In this document: in pieces, positions 1 through 11,827 of the stretch | Layout of the letters: each line of letters begins with the position of its first letter | How positions within the stretch are numbered: the first letter of the stretch is position 1 | Source: Diphasiastrum complanatum | Lineage: Eukaryota > Streptophyta > Lycopodiopsida > Lycopodiales > Lycopodiaceae | Length of the DNA: 64,000 nt | Direction: 5' to 3' | NCBI GenBank assembly: GCA_029204225.1 | Contig: CM055104.1 | Location: forward strand, 23,608,285-23,672,284 | Translations under genes and position numbers: made by a program | The notes under the pieces: generated by a model | Told to the model about the DNA's origin: nothing | Databases searched by the model: none | What the model saw: the letters and a program-made list of their open reading frames with translations, nothing else

Positions 1-112
1 CAAAAAGTTCAAGCAATTTTCAGTACCAAATAAGCTATAGCTTACTTGAATACACGGATTCGTCTTTTTCTATGACCTCCTCTGGATGATAGATCACATA
101 TATCCTTGTTTA

Positions 113-361
113 CTAGTCTTTCCTCTTGTTACTTCGGACCTTTCTATTGAGCACATCCATATCCTTAACAAGAGACAAATATGAGATACACATGGATTGA
201 AATGCAATTTTTATCTCATCATTACTAGTTGTATAATGATGCAAAGAAGATTTCAACCTTTGGATCTCCTCCTTGAGCATCTCATTTTCATCCAAACAAG
301 TTTTCATCTTTGTAGATTTTTCTTCGCACTCCTTTGATATTTTCCTTGATTCTTCTTCCAA
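113..361 (-). CDS. Short coiled-coil ORF, function unknown
   Basis: An 82-codon open frame rich in Glu, Lys and Leu, with heptad-like spacing (NEMLKEEIQRLKSSL) that predicts a coiled coil. It opens with a non-ATG codon, so it is probably an internal piece of a longer frame. It lies just left of the proposed inversion breakpoint that ends the Helitron fragment. Coiled-coil stretches of this kind occur in the tail of plant copia gag proteins, but no domain here proves that origin. It could also be a chance frame. Confidence 0.25.
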   Translation of the reverse strand: MEEESRKISKECEEKSTKMKTCLDENEMLKEEIQRLKSSLHHYTTSNDEIKIAFQSMCISYLSLVKDMDVLNRKVRSNKRKD

Positions 362-394
362 ATAATGTATTCTCTGACATATACATTAGAATCA

Positions 395-2493
395 GCCAAC
401 AAGAAATGTGAATGCAATTAAGTCATCCAAATTTTCAATCCCTAGACACATATTATCTGGTAAACATATGCTTTCCAAACCATGACGAATAACAATTTCC
501 TCTTTACCATCTCCTACTCTCAACAAAAATTCAGCAAACTCTTTTTGCTCATTAACATCAGAACCTTCCAATCCCATAACCCTCATGTTTGTTGTCAAGT
601 GATGAATCTCAGCATCCTTCCACAAATAGGAATATTTTAGGGAGGCCGATACAATTTGAGCACGACTGCCTCGCCTCACTACCGGTAAAACCTATCGAAA
701 GTCACCACCAAGAACAACAACTGTTACCCCTCCAAAAAGAGCATCAGATGTTCGCAAATCACGAAGGGTTCTGTCAACACTTTCCAATGAGTGTTTGTGC
801 ATCATTGGAGCCTCGTCCCACACTACAAGTCGACATGCCACCATGAGTTTACCCAACTCAGATTGCTTTGATATGTTACGAGTAGATGTCTCATGCAAGT
901 CAGTGGGGGGAATTTTAAATCGAGAATGAGCAGTATGACCACCTTTCATCAATAAAGCCGCTATCCCCAATGATGCCACTGCAAATGTAATCCATCCTTT
1001 TGCACGAACCCAAGACAACGTAAAATTGTAGAGATACTTTTTGTCGGTCCCTCAGGTCCATCAACAAAAAATAATCCACCTCCTCCTCTAGCAACATGCT
1101 CACAAACGCGTTCAAAAATGTGTCGTTGATCAACATTTAGTCTCTCCACAGCCACTTCTACATCATCTATACTCTCATCCACAAACATCTCCTCACGAAA
1201 CAATGGAGATGTATCAAGATCATCTTCAGGAAGATCAAATCCATAGTTTGAAAGTGATTTTCCTGCAGCTTGCATATGTCTTTCAACATCAAGGACACCC
1301 CTGTCAATTAAACTGACTAACTGCATGCGTTCCACTGTTTTCACCCACACGTTCATTCACAACGTAGTCTTCAACCATATAATACTCCAAGCTTTTCCAC
1401 ATATTGACGGGGCCTGCAGGTGCACATGTGAGAAGAATGGTACCAAACATAAGTCGTAGTTGTGAGGGCATCCCCCACCTGGCAGCTTCTTGCAAGCAGT
1501 CATGCCATTCATTAACATCATTCAGAAGTAGTCTTTGCCTACATGCCTCCCTAAACGATGGTTGAAGAACCCCATCAATAGTACATAAATCCACAAAGCT
1601 ATTCGCTCCTTTAACTTGAGTTAATAAAACCCTCAAATAGAACCGTTCACCCTCCGAAGGATGCACAAAATACATACGTCCGATTGTAGGAACGTTTGGG
1701 ATGTATGTTTGTGGAATCCACTTACATTGTTTTTTGCTGTATACAAATTTTCTCGGAAGGTCCATATAAAGCAAAGACTGTGCCTCCATATCGTTGTTGG
1801 CATTCAACTCAAAATAAGCTATCAGAGTTGTCTCTCCACTAAGTGCAACAACATGAACCAAGTCCTCATTGTCAGCATAGTATGTCATGTTCTCTCCTGG
1901 AAGGTGAACAACCAATCAAACCACATTGGGTTTGTGTGCACCCATTGAGAATAAAAAAAGACGCCATCCTGCTTCACTCGCCAAAAAGTACCTTGCATTC
2001 AAGTATTGTTCAATCTCATTCACAACCCCTAGAGTCCCATGGTTCTCTTCCACAACTTTCGTTGTTGTCATGTCAGGTCCTTTGTATACATACTTGTACA
2101 AATATTTTACACTCCGAACATGCACACATACCTCCACGTTGATATGACATTGGAAGTGAAGGCTTAACCATCTGTTGTAAGGTACAATCCAATGATTATC
2201 CAACTCCACTCCACGTACCTTGATTGTTTTGCCATCGTTTATGCGTCTATAAGACAAATAACCATTCACTATTGTGGTTTCGTCAACAGATTGTCTTGGA
2301 TAATGTTTTGAACAGTTGCCATCTCTCATGCAAGGAGAGTTTGGAAATCCCATACCACATGGACCATGCAACATGCAACTCTTAACAACCCCAAACAACT
2401 CTTCATCATTTTTCTCATCAGGGATTTCTGCACTAACAATGGCATCATATTCTACAGTTGTGCATGGTTTGCTGGCCTCATCCAATCTAATGA
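395..2493 (-). pseudogene. Helitron replicase/helicase, N-terminal and central part
   Basis: Read leftward from 2493, this is a Helitron RepHel protein that has lost its N-terminus. Visible in order: the end of the Helitron-like Rep domain (MLHGPCGMGFPNSPCM, HYPRQ), the two-tyrosine Rep motif KYLYKYVYK near 2090-2115, a long linker, then a PIF1-type helicase with LNVDQRHIF, a P-loop region near 1050, Walker B WDEAPM near 880 and GGDFR near 695. Breaks: in-frame TGA at 1916-1918, a frame change near 1340, a second frame change inside the P-loop (where the family GGTGKT reads GTDKK) and an in-frame TAG at 692-694. The remaining helicase C-terminus is not to the left, as expected, but on the opposite strand at 4056-4758. 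In the intact family this protein nicks, unwinds and transfers the single-stranded transposon; this copy cannot be active. Confidence 0.9.
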
Positions 2494-3525
2494 TCCTTTC
2501 CTTAGAAGATCTATCAGCACTTTTAGGTATATGATGATGTTATAATCTTCTTCCATTCTTTCATGGGGGTTGTGCCAACTGTTCTTTAGTTGTAAGTTGT
2601 TGGGTTGATTTTGGTGATCCCATGGTAGTATGATCATTTTCTTAGGTGATGTGTATAATGCCCTGGTTAGGAATGAGAAAGTCTCCAAATTGCTGTAAGC
2701 ATCGCCAAATGTTTCTGAATCAAAGGACCCCTAGAGGCCATCTAAACTGAGGTAGAGTATTGGCAATTGGTCGGAATCCAAAGACATGATCACTTAGAGG
2801 GAACTCTACACTTGGAATATAGAATACATAGGCATCAACATTTTCAAAGAATCTATTATCATACAGAATCTCTCTCCCTATGGCTAGACATGTAGGAAAA
2901 AACTCATAGCTCATTCATAATCATTTTGAATCTTTCACTTTTTTTTTTTTCCATTTTTTGCTCTCGTTTCTTGACTCTTCAGATGCTCCTCATAGCATAG
3001 TTTTTTAATTTTGTTTTCCATTTTCAGAATCGTCCACTTATTTTTTCATACATCTTTGTCTTTTATCAAACTACTAGCTTCATTCTTACTTCTAATATCT
3101 ATCTTTTCAGTCATTTGATTTCTTTCGTGCAGTCCATTAATTCATTTTTTAACCTTGCTCGTCCTTTGGATAACAATCTGGTCAGTGCATCTCTATCCAT
3201 CATGAGAAATTCATGATTTGTCATATGGTTTACAACTAATCCGTATTTAATTCCTAAATTTGTAACATGACACGTTTGTACCATTTCAATAGACATACCA
3301 ATTGAAATTATAATTTTTTCTTCTTCTTTTGACTCAACTTATGCTACATGCATTATCTCTTGAGCTAGTTTTCCAACGAATTTTTAAAAATACGCTTTGT
3401 TCAATTCTTGGTATATGAAATCTTGTAACTCTATTACAAGACTGTGTTGGGTCACAGAGATTTGACATAGTAGTTTTTCTACCTTTTATATCTCATAGGT
3501 AGACTTTATTTTCAGAGTCACTCAT
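2494..3525 (-). repeat. Inverted copy of the 1.03-kb unknown coding-like repeat (copy 1)
   Basis: The reverse complement of this segment matches 6606-7632 almost throughout, with only scattered substitutions and small indels. Its right limit is the ATGAGTGACTC motif and its left limit is CTAAGGAAAGGA, after which Helitron sequence begins at once. It encodes the same unknown protein piece as copy 2 (FFPTCLAIGREI, FGFRPIANTLPQ) and a poly-A-interrupted upstream region that still reads in part as protein. No TG...CA ends mark it as an LTR. The junction fuses its C-terminal frame to a few non-Helitron-frame codons. Confidence 0.85.
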
Positions 3526-4055
3526 TAGAGAAAATATGGGCCCAAAGAGGGCCCTATAAGAAATGCCATGTAGGAGAGAGAAAAATAGCTATAAAGTAAT
3601 TATAATATCATTTTCTAACTTCTTTATGCATCTGCCCGCACTACTTTCCATGTAAATGAATGCACCTTAGTTTAGTCACATCAAACTTCACTGGTGTTTA
3701 ACCACAGTTAAAATATAATTTTTCAAAATGCTGAAATATTCCCTTCCATTAGTTGGGAACACTCAAAAAGTTGAATTAGGAGTGACATTTCTGAAAAAAG
3801 CCTATGCCATCTCTATCTCCAGCAGAGTTGTTAGCACCATCTCTAGCTTTGTTATTGTCATGGTGTTGTTTGTTACTATACTACTGTTTTGATGACAAAG
3901 CTTTATCATCTTCATGTGGATCTATCACCAGAATATGCTCCGCTTAGGACGAGAAATTCAAAGCAAGCCAAATTGTCAACTTCTGATATGGTCTGATACA
4001 TGGAGGAAAAGCTAAAACATGTAGATTTATGGTCATCAGGAACATTGTATCCTAT
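3526..4055. other. Intervening sequence, no gene seen
   Basis: AT-rich sequence between repeat copy 1 and the Helitron C-terminal fragment. No recognised domain or RNA gene. Under the inversion model it is the outer end of the flipped segment, so its right edge near 4055 should hold one breakpoint. Confidence 0.5.
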
Positions 4056-4758
4056 TGATCCATGTTCATTGCAATATCCAGATAATCATAGAAGTATTGA
4101 CTTTTGGAAAAGCCGTGCAATATTAACGGCATTGAATGACGATGTTGATGTTGTGAATGCATGAGTTATGGAACAATTTCTAGGTAATGTGCACACTTAT
4201 TGTAGTGCAGATAGTGTTGTCGACAGTCGAAACGTCGATGTTTATCCTATTGAGTTTTTGAACACGTTGCAGCCCAGTGGTTTGCCACCTCATGTGTTGG
4301 ATTTAAAGGTTGGCATGATAGTAATGTTGTTACGTTCATTGGCATATCAGAAGGGTCTTTGCAATGGAACTCGACTTATCATATGCAGGTTGGGCCGGCA
4401 AATAATAGAGGCTGAAATTGTTAGTGGAAAAAATGTTGGTGATAGGGTTCTTATTCCTCATGTGCCTTTCGTGCCTACAAACTCCTGAATGCCTTTTGAT
4501 TTTGAAAGGTTGCAATTTCCCATAAGGGCTGCATTTGCAATGACTATAAACAAGGTTCAAGGACAAACCATGGAAGTTATCGGCTTATACTTACCATGTC
4601 CGGTGTTTAGTCATGGACAATTGTACGTTGCACTGTCAAGGGTGAGAAAGGCATCTTGCATTCTTTGAGTATTGGTGAAAGAGAAGGACGAAGAAGATTG
4701 CAATGAAAGACGAGTATCAAGATACACCACAAATGTTGTGTATTCAGAGGTGCTATGA
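4056..4758 (+). pseudogene. Helitron PIF1-type helicase, C-terminal part
   Basis: Continues the Helitron protein on the plus strand. Motifs in order: NDDVDVVNA near 4135, a long open stretch from 4168 with HVLDLKVGMIVMLLR, GLCNGTRL and the C-terminal helicase motifs [12 protein letters not shown] near 4540 and [11 protein letters not shown] near 4615-4645; the family C-terminus ends at the TGA at 4756-4758. Breaks: TGA after VNA near 4160, a stop at 4486-4488 and a frame change after ALSRV. It picks up where the minus-strand part stops at 395, so flipping roughly 395-4055 would give one collinear gene. Helitron 3' features (hairpin plus CTRR) were not identified downstream. Confidence 0.9.
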
Positions 4759-5862
<1,104 letters not shown>

Positions 5863-6164
5863 ACCATCGGTCGCCCTCCATCGGCCGTAACTCAAGTTGT
5901 CGGCCGCCCCCTTCATCGCCCGCCTTCAATCATCAATCGCCCACTCTGAGCATCATCCACACGTCTCGATCACAAGCTGCCACCTAGATCGTCGGTCGTC
6001 CATTGCCCGTCATCGACGGGCACACTTTGCTAGTTATATATAAAAAGAAAAAAAAATGTACATTTGGAAATTTAGACCTTCAAAAAAGGTTAGATATGAT
6101 CACAACATATTCTAAAGTGACCGTTAATCATCCAGAAAATGACTAAGAGAGAGACCAGTACAAA

Positions 6165-6609
6165 ACATATCTTTATTCTTCGATAGGGCCTCCAAAAGTC
6201 CTGGATAGAAAGGAGCCATTGGTGCTTTCTTGTGAGATCTAGGAGTCAAAATTGCTAGCATGGGAGTTTTTATTCGTGAAAAGTTTGCTAGCAACATGGC
6301 AGAATTCAAGTGGATGACATTAAAAACATATAGCATGATATTTTCTATACAGATTATTTAGGAGATTCCCATCTAGCGATATACGGTATAAATGGAAAAT
6401 ACCACATTGTAGATCGAAGGTTGAAAGCTTATGCAACAGTCGCCCATCAACTTGGAAAAGCTTTTTGCTGCATAGAGTGGGTACAGGTGCCTAGACACAT
6501 GAATGTTGATTGTGACTTATTGGCTAACCTGGCATATCAACATGATCAATACTACCATTCAGCACCAAAAGAGTGGTCATTACAATTTGGCACTATGATC
6601 AATTTATGA
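6165..6609 (+). pseudogene. Archaeal-type RNase H remnant of a Ty3/gypsy element
   Basis: Reads as the same RNase H type found intact at 39206-39706: FFDRASKSPG at the first catalytic site, KGAIGAFL, GVKIASMGVF, NMAEFK at the second acidic site, and a well kept C-terminus (WVQVPRHMNVDC, DLLANLAYQ). Several in-frame stops (near 6197, 6230 and 6350) and a frame change break it. The C-terminal open frame 6421-6609 ends at TGA and is followed at once by repeat copy 2. In plant Tat elements an extra RNase H of this type degrades RNA in RNA:DNA hybrids during reverse transcription. No reverse transcriptase or integrase is seen next to this copy. Confidence 0.7.
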
Positions 6610-7632
6610 GTGACTCTGAAAATAAAGTCTACCTATGAGATATAAAAGGTAGAAAAACTACTATGTCAAATCTCTGTGACCCACCACAGTCTTGTAATAG
6701 AGTTACAAGATTTCATATACCAAGAATTGAACAAAGCGTACTTTAAAAAATTCTTTAGAAAACTAGCTCAAGAGATAATGCATGTAGCATAAGTTGAGTC
6801 AAAAGAAGAAAAAAAAATTATAATTTCAATTGGTATTTCTATTGAAATGGTACAAACGTGTCATGTTACAAATTTAGGAAATACGGATCAGTTGTGAACC
6901 ATATGACAAATCATGAATTTCTCATGATGGATAGAGATGCACTGATTAGATTGTTATCCAAAGGACGAGCAAGGTCAAAAAATGAATTAATGGACTGCAC
7001 GAAAGAAATCAAATGATTGAAAAGATAGATGTTAGAAGTAAGAATGAAGCTAGTAGTTTGATAAAAGACAAAGATGTATGAAAAAATAAGTGGACGATTC
7101 TGAAAATGGAAAACAAAATTAAAAAACTATGTTATGAGGAGCATCTGAAGAGTCAAGAAACGAGTGCAAAAAATGGAAAAAAAAAAAAGTGAAAGATTCA
7201 GAATGATTATGAATGAGCTATGATTTTTTTCCTACATGTCTAGCCATAGGGAGAGAGATTCTGTATGATAATAGATTCTTTGAAAATGTTGATGCCTATG
7301 TATTCTATATTCCAAGTGTAGAGTTCCCTCTGAGTGATCATGTCTTTGGATTCCGACCAATTGCCAATACTCTACCTCAGTTTAGATGGCCTCTAGGGTC
7401 CTTTGATTCAGAAGCATTTGGCGATGCTTACAACAATTTGGAGACTTTCTCATTCCTAACCAGGGCGTTATACACATCACCTAAGAAAATGCTCACTACT
7501 ACCAGGGGGTCACCAAAATCAACCCAACAACTTACAGCTAAAGAAGAGTTGCACAACCCTAATGAAAGAATGGAAGAAAATTATAACATCATCATATACG
7601 TAAAAGCGCTCATAGATCTTCTAAGGAAAGGA
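6606..7632 (+). repeat. 1.03-kb unknown coding-like repeat (copy 2)
   Basis: Near-identical by eye to the reverse complement of 2494-3525. It begins on the stop codon of the RNase H remnant and ends at CTAAGGAAAGGA. The first half reads as broken protein with a Lys/Arg-rich coiled-coil character (KNELMDCTKEIK); the second half is open. Both copies keep the same coding-like frame, which suggests that the duplicated material was once protein-coding transposon sequence. Confidence 0.85.
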
Positions 7633-7668
7633 AAACATTTTGTGAGATCTTCCAACACCAATTTTTGA
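7213..7668 (+). CDS. Unknown ORF in the repeat
   Basis: A 151-codon frame with no recognised domain. It has aromatic-rich, globular-looking sequence (FFENVDAYVFYIPSVEF, DHVFGFRPIANTLPQFRW) followed by a Lys/Gln-rich stretch. The same protein is encoded in copy 1 on the other strand with few changes. It follows an RNase H remnant, so it may be a post-pol ORF of a gypsy element. The last ~12 codons lie beyond the repeat boundary and are unlikely to be original. It does not look like gag, protease or an envelope protein that I can name. Confidence 0.4.
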   Translation: MSYDFFPTCLAIGREILYDNRFFENVDAYVFYIPSVEFPLSDHVFGFRPIANTLPQFRWPLGSFDSEAFGDAYNNLETFSFLTRALYTSPKKMLTTTRGSPKSTQQLTAKEELHNPNERMEENYNIIIYVKALIDLLRKGKHFVRSSNTNF

Positions 7669-7969
7669 TACGTGCAAATCCTCAGTTGGTTCCATTCATA
7701 ATGCTACAAATTTATATGCATTTTTGCACAGCTCTATTACTGATGAAGACAGGCAAGAGAATGGCCCACGATTTATCCAACTTGGTCGACTTATCGAGGA
7801 AGTCCGACTTGGACGACATATCGGAGAGTCCAACTTATCAACTCTCTCAATTAGTCGAGTTGTTCGAGTTATCAAGAGGTCCAACTTGTTGACTACCCAA
7901 CTTGATTGGCCACATCAACAACTTGCTCGATGTCCGAATAGTCGAAGGCTTCTCAGGCTCACTTCCTGA
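7633..7969. other. Short stretch with weak internal repetition
   Basis: No gene recognised. Around 7790-7930 there are irregular repeats of AACTTATCGA/GTCGAGTTGTTCGAG type, possibly the 5' part of an LTR-like sequence that continues to the right. Confidence 0.3.
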
Positions 7970-8571
7970 ACTATGCAGACGACTTGAAAAATGACAGCAA
8001 CAGCCACGATCTCCTCCAGACGGCACAACGGCTGCACGCCATCTTTTTGTACAATCATTTGCACAAATGTAAAATTGTATATAGTTGATCATTGTAATCA
8101 ATTAATCATCAAGTGAATTAGAGACAGACATTGTAGATGCTTTCATGCATCGATTGTTTCTTTAGACTAACTCATAACTTTTATAGAGCGAAGTTAGCTT
8201 CCTGAACTTGCGGTTTTGCCCGCTATTGTCTTGTGCTCATAGCATCAAACTAACATGTATGTAGCTTCCTGAGCTTGCGGTTTTGCCCGCTATTGTCTTG
8301 TGCTCATAGCATCAAACTAACATGTATGTTCTTGTCAAGATTGTATGTTTTGCTACTACGTCTTGTCTTATTGTCTACTCTTCTGCTTCCGCAAATAACC
8401 ACACAATTAAGCTCTATCTTAATCTTGTGTTCACCTACTGTTATAGTAGTGCACGCACCGAGGGAACCAGTTGACCACTGCCTCTGCGCAGTAGTAGGAT
8501 CGTTCTGATCCGATTGCTCGATCGACTGAATCTTTCGTCGGAACCACTTATACCATTCCCCAACAATTTTC
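7970..8571 (+). mobile_element. Copia LTR-like fragment related to the LTRs at 35.7 and 39.9 kb
   Basis: Shares ordered short motifs with the LTRs at 35702-36883 and (reversed) 39898-40938: CCACGATCTCCT near 8003, a CATCGATTGTTTCTTTAG region near 8150, and GCTATTGTCTTGTGCTC followed by ACATGTATG near 8220-8260. A plausible LTR end, CCCCAACA, lies near 8565, but the start is not clear and no PBS follows. Probably a diverged, truncated LTR. Confidence 0.45.
8195..8328. repeat. 67-bp tandem duplication
   Basis: Two adjacent 67-bp copies beginning TAGCTTCCTG (8195 and 8262), differing at one visible position (GAACTT/GAGCTT). It lies inside the LTR-like fragment, so the duplication occurred after or within the LTR. 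Confidence 0.95.
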
Positions 8572-9995
8572 TCGCATTTCTGGTTTCCATAAGGAGGCAA
8601 AGCTCTCTCATTTGGAAATGAGCCAAAAGATCCTCAAAATCATGTCTCTTGTCTACTTATAGACAAAGCCCCTAAGTTAACTAAACATAACTATCTTGAA
8701 GGATAGTTAGCCCTTGTTAAGTCTTATTGATTGTAAATTGGGCCCTTGTTGGCCTCTTATCCTTATAAAAATACTTTGGAGGGCCTACAGAGAAAATCAC
8801 CTTATTTTTAAGGCTAATAGCTCCTTTTGGGCCTACAAAGCTTATAATGGATATTATATTGCATTGATACACACTAATGTACTGAGAGTACATGACACAA
8901 TAATGTCTTGCAGTCATTCTTATCGATGAGATAGTATTCTCAAAGATCTATCAAGGAAATTCGAGGATCAAAACCTCATCTCCTCTAACTCAGAGGAGGG
9001 TGTTCCGCTCAAGACTATAGAGTTTTACCAATAAGCGAGGGCCCTAGAAGACCTATCTTGACCATAGGTCTAGTTGACTACAATAGAGTGGTCAATATAG
9101 TTCGTGATCTATAATTGGACTTACAGATTGTGTACCTATCTGACAAGAAGAAAGTATCTTTTCTTTTAGATTGTAAGGGTGTCTCTAGACAAGAACCAAA
9201 ACACAAATGTCTCAAGATCTGCTGAAATCTAGGATGACTAAGATGCATGGGTTAGGTGAGAATCCAAAATCTAGGATGACTAAGATACATGGCTTAGCAG
9301 AATCCAAAATCTTTTTATTTTTTATGGTGATAGTATTTCTCTCTAGACATAAGTTATACTTTCAACTAAACATACTAAGACTTGATTTCAATAGTGTAGT
9401 GCATACCCCGAAGCCATATCAGTTTTCAGATGTCTATTGGTGCGTTCAAGACAATTACCGGGAACTGTTGGAGCAGGCTCAGCCTACTCTCCGACAACAC
9501 CGGCCCTGCTTACTCTCATACAGATGGCTACGCAGATGGCAGATTTGCTCACCAACATGACCATCCCACTTCGTCGCCTGATCTGAAGGTGCATTCCTTT
9601 CAGCTTCATCCTGCTCTCTTTCACGATTACATTGCTCAACTTTTGATTTTGTTAGATCATTCCAGCTCAGATCCTCTTCTCATCGTCTTTACTCTCCTTT
9701 TTTTAATGGATCTAACTTTTCCAGGCTTTATTTGCCTGTATTTCTTAACACACAGATATTCATTTTGCTGCTAGTTGTTGCCCCCTCCTTTTAACAGCTT
9801 TTTCTATCGCTTATCCTAGCTTCTCGTCTTTTTAAGCCTTCTTTTTAAAACGCATAAGCTAAGTTGTGTTTTCGCTTATCTCCTCACTATGTTATTATTA
9901 ATTGTTTTTTCTTGGCACTGCCTTCCTCCTTCCGGGAGCCTTGATCTCGGTGTCTACTCTCCCATTTTATTTCTGCTTGCCTCTTTACCTTTTCT
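8572..9995. other. Non-coding stretch, no gene seen
   Basis: Mixed composition, pyrimidine-rich after 9600. No recognisable domain. A 42-bp unit is repeated at 9225 and 9267 (AAATCTAGGATGACTAAGAT). The open frame 9207-9560 is partly made of that repeat and is not credible as a gene. Confidence 0.4.
9225..9308. repeat. 42-bp tandem duplication
   Basis: Two copies of a 42-bp unit starting AAATCTAGGATGACTAAGAT at 9225 and 9267, with a few substitutions and a small indel in the second. Confidence 0.8.
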
Positions 9996-10560
9996 ATGGC
10001 TAGTCCTTCTCAAAACCATTCCTTTTTCAAAAGGAATCTGACTGCTCCTCCCTCTCTTAATAGAAGTCAATCGAAGAGGTCTCCTCCCTCTCCAGCCAGT
10101 TGCCCCCCCCCCACTGGGGCTTTAGAGCACGGTCCGCGCCTGGGAGTGGTTTGGCCCCGGTACCCCCCCCTCGTTTGACGCGTGTCAGCCGCGCGGTGCC
10201 CGTCAAAAATCAGCAGGCGCCTGATTTTGCCGAGCGGGTCCCGGGTGGGCAGGCACCAGGCAGGCCAGCAGCAGCCGGGTAGCGGGCCAGGTGGCGCCAA
10301 CGCCCTACCGGGAGCCGGGGCAGTGGCGCCGGGCAGCGTGCCTCTCACACACACACACCCCTCCCCATAGTCTCACATGAATGCTTATGGGACAAAGATT
10401 GGCTGCTTGGACACGTGGCGTCCGGGCAGCCAATTTTTTTTTTTTTTAAATTGTGATCAGGAGGGCACCGGGGCCAAAGGGCCATCGTGCTCACTAGATG
10501 CGAGGCCCCCCCACCCCTCTCCTCACTCTCCTCAGCTTCGTAGAAGCCTCAAAAAATAAA
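9996..10560. other. GC-rich island with C homopolymers
   Basis: Strikingly GC-rich within AT-rich surroundings, with C runs near 10105-10115 and 10163, GGCGCC motifs, a CA tract near 10350 and a long T run near 10435. A frame starting ATG at 9996 (MASPSQNHSFFKRN) resembles the Ser/Pro/Arg-rich start of plant LINE ORF1 proteins but soon becomes low complexity. I cannot tell a captured gene or promoter fragment from a LINE 5' region. Confidence 0.35.
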
Positions 10561-11800
10561 CTTGTTTCCCCTTCTCCTCTTTGGAGGAGTCTAAAAAGAT
10601 CTCAGACGACAACCTCACGCTTTCCTTTCTTCTTGATATCGAAGCCCTTAAAGCTTCGTAAGCTACTCTTTTTGACTCTTCAGTAGTCCCTTTACTTTGG
10701 AGTTCTCTCCCCTAATCCTTCCTCTATCAAAGTTTTTGGCCCTACCTTATAGGCAGGGGCACATACTAAACACAACAAAAAATTGACGTGCTTGTGTTTA
10801 AATTAATTTCTACGATTTTATTTTATTTGTTTTTTAATATGTAAGTTAATTTATAAAAATGTCACGTATAAATACATTTGTGTAGTTTTAAGCATGGATT
10901 TAAATTATTTTGCTAAAAACCGAAATGCTATATCCTCCGGAAGCCACGTAGTTTGCCACAGAGCAGGTTATTGCATGTGCGGGCCTGGATTGCCACGTAG
11001 CAATACCATGCAATACGGCTTCTTTGCTCTTTTATGTCTTGTTTCCTGTGGCAGCAATACTACATTCTCCCGATCGTTACTGCACAAATGCTTGACAGTC
11101 TTTTTGGACTCGTCAGAGCTGAAATGTTGATGACCGTTCGTGTTAACCATAGATCAGCAAATCCTGAAACGTTTTCGGGTCAATTTCTAAATTGTTTTCA
11201 CCCTTTTCTGGCCAAGGGAGTTGCAAAGAGTCTGTGATTTGCAGGCAAGTCATTTTCAGAGCATTTGAGTGTTCATCGTCGTAGGTGATGGAAAGTTCCT
11301 AGCTAAAATAGGTGCAAACAGGAACAGAGGCACACTGCTACCACGTAGAGTAGGCTCTTGCACTGCTCTTGGAGATACACTTCCGTCGTTGCTTGTAGCC
11401 AGTCGCTGGTTAAGTGCCTCCCTCTCACCTTATGCTTAAGTTGGTTAAGTGCCTCCCTCTCACCTTATGCTTAAGTTGTAAGGAAAAGGAAGCTGGAAAA
11501 GTACACTTTTGAGAAATGGGTTTGTGCTTAGGAATTTTTGAGAGTAGATACGACAGCAGTCAATAGTGACTCAGAATTGTCCCTTTCAATTCATCCGCAC
11601 ACTGTCAGGATATCTTTAAAGTTCTGCAAACACTTCCGCACTGCCTGCTATGGATCCTTCTAGTCAGTGCCTTAGGACCCTGAATATGATCTTAAATAAT
11701 TTCACAGCTCATGATTAGTATTTATGAATCTCAAGTACTAAGATGTATCCAGTCTCGTGGATTAGTGAATGCTGAGAATCATGAATTTTGTGTACTTTGT
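10561..11800. other. Non-coding stretch, no gene seen
   Basis: AT-rich after 10750. A 35-bp unit is exactly doubled at 11408-11477. Short frames are not conserved with anything I recognise. Confidence 0.4.
11408..11477. repeat. 35-bp tandem duplication
   Basis: Two identical adjacent copies of GGTTAAGTGCCTCCCTCTCA...AAGTT, at 11408 and 11443. Exact identity suggests a recent slip or a microhomology-mediated event. Confidence 0.95.
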
Positions 11801-11827
11801 TGCCTTTTTAAACCTGCTCACTGGATT

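Noticed and set aside
589-846. Plus-strand frames opposite the Helitron (589-846, 1661-1948, 1843-2142, 2316-2534)
   Set aside because: Antisense shadows of the Helitron protein, without motifs of their own.
6606-7632. 1.03-kb repeat as a pair of LTRs
   Set aside because: Size would fit, but the ends are not TG...CA, no PBS or polypurine tract adjoins, and the content is coding-like; the orientation is also inverted.
10067-10354. GC-rich minus-strand frame with Gly/Pro/Arg content
   Set aside because: GC-rich DNA is open in many frames by chance; no start context, domain or conservation seen.
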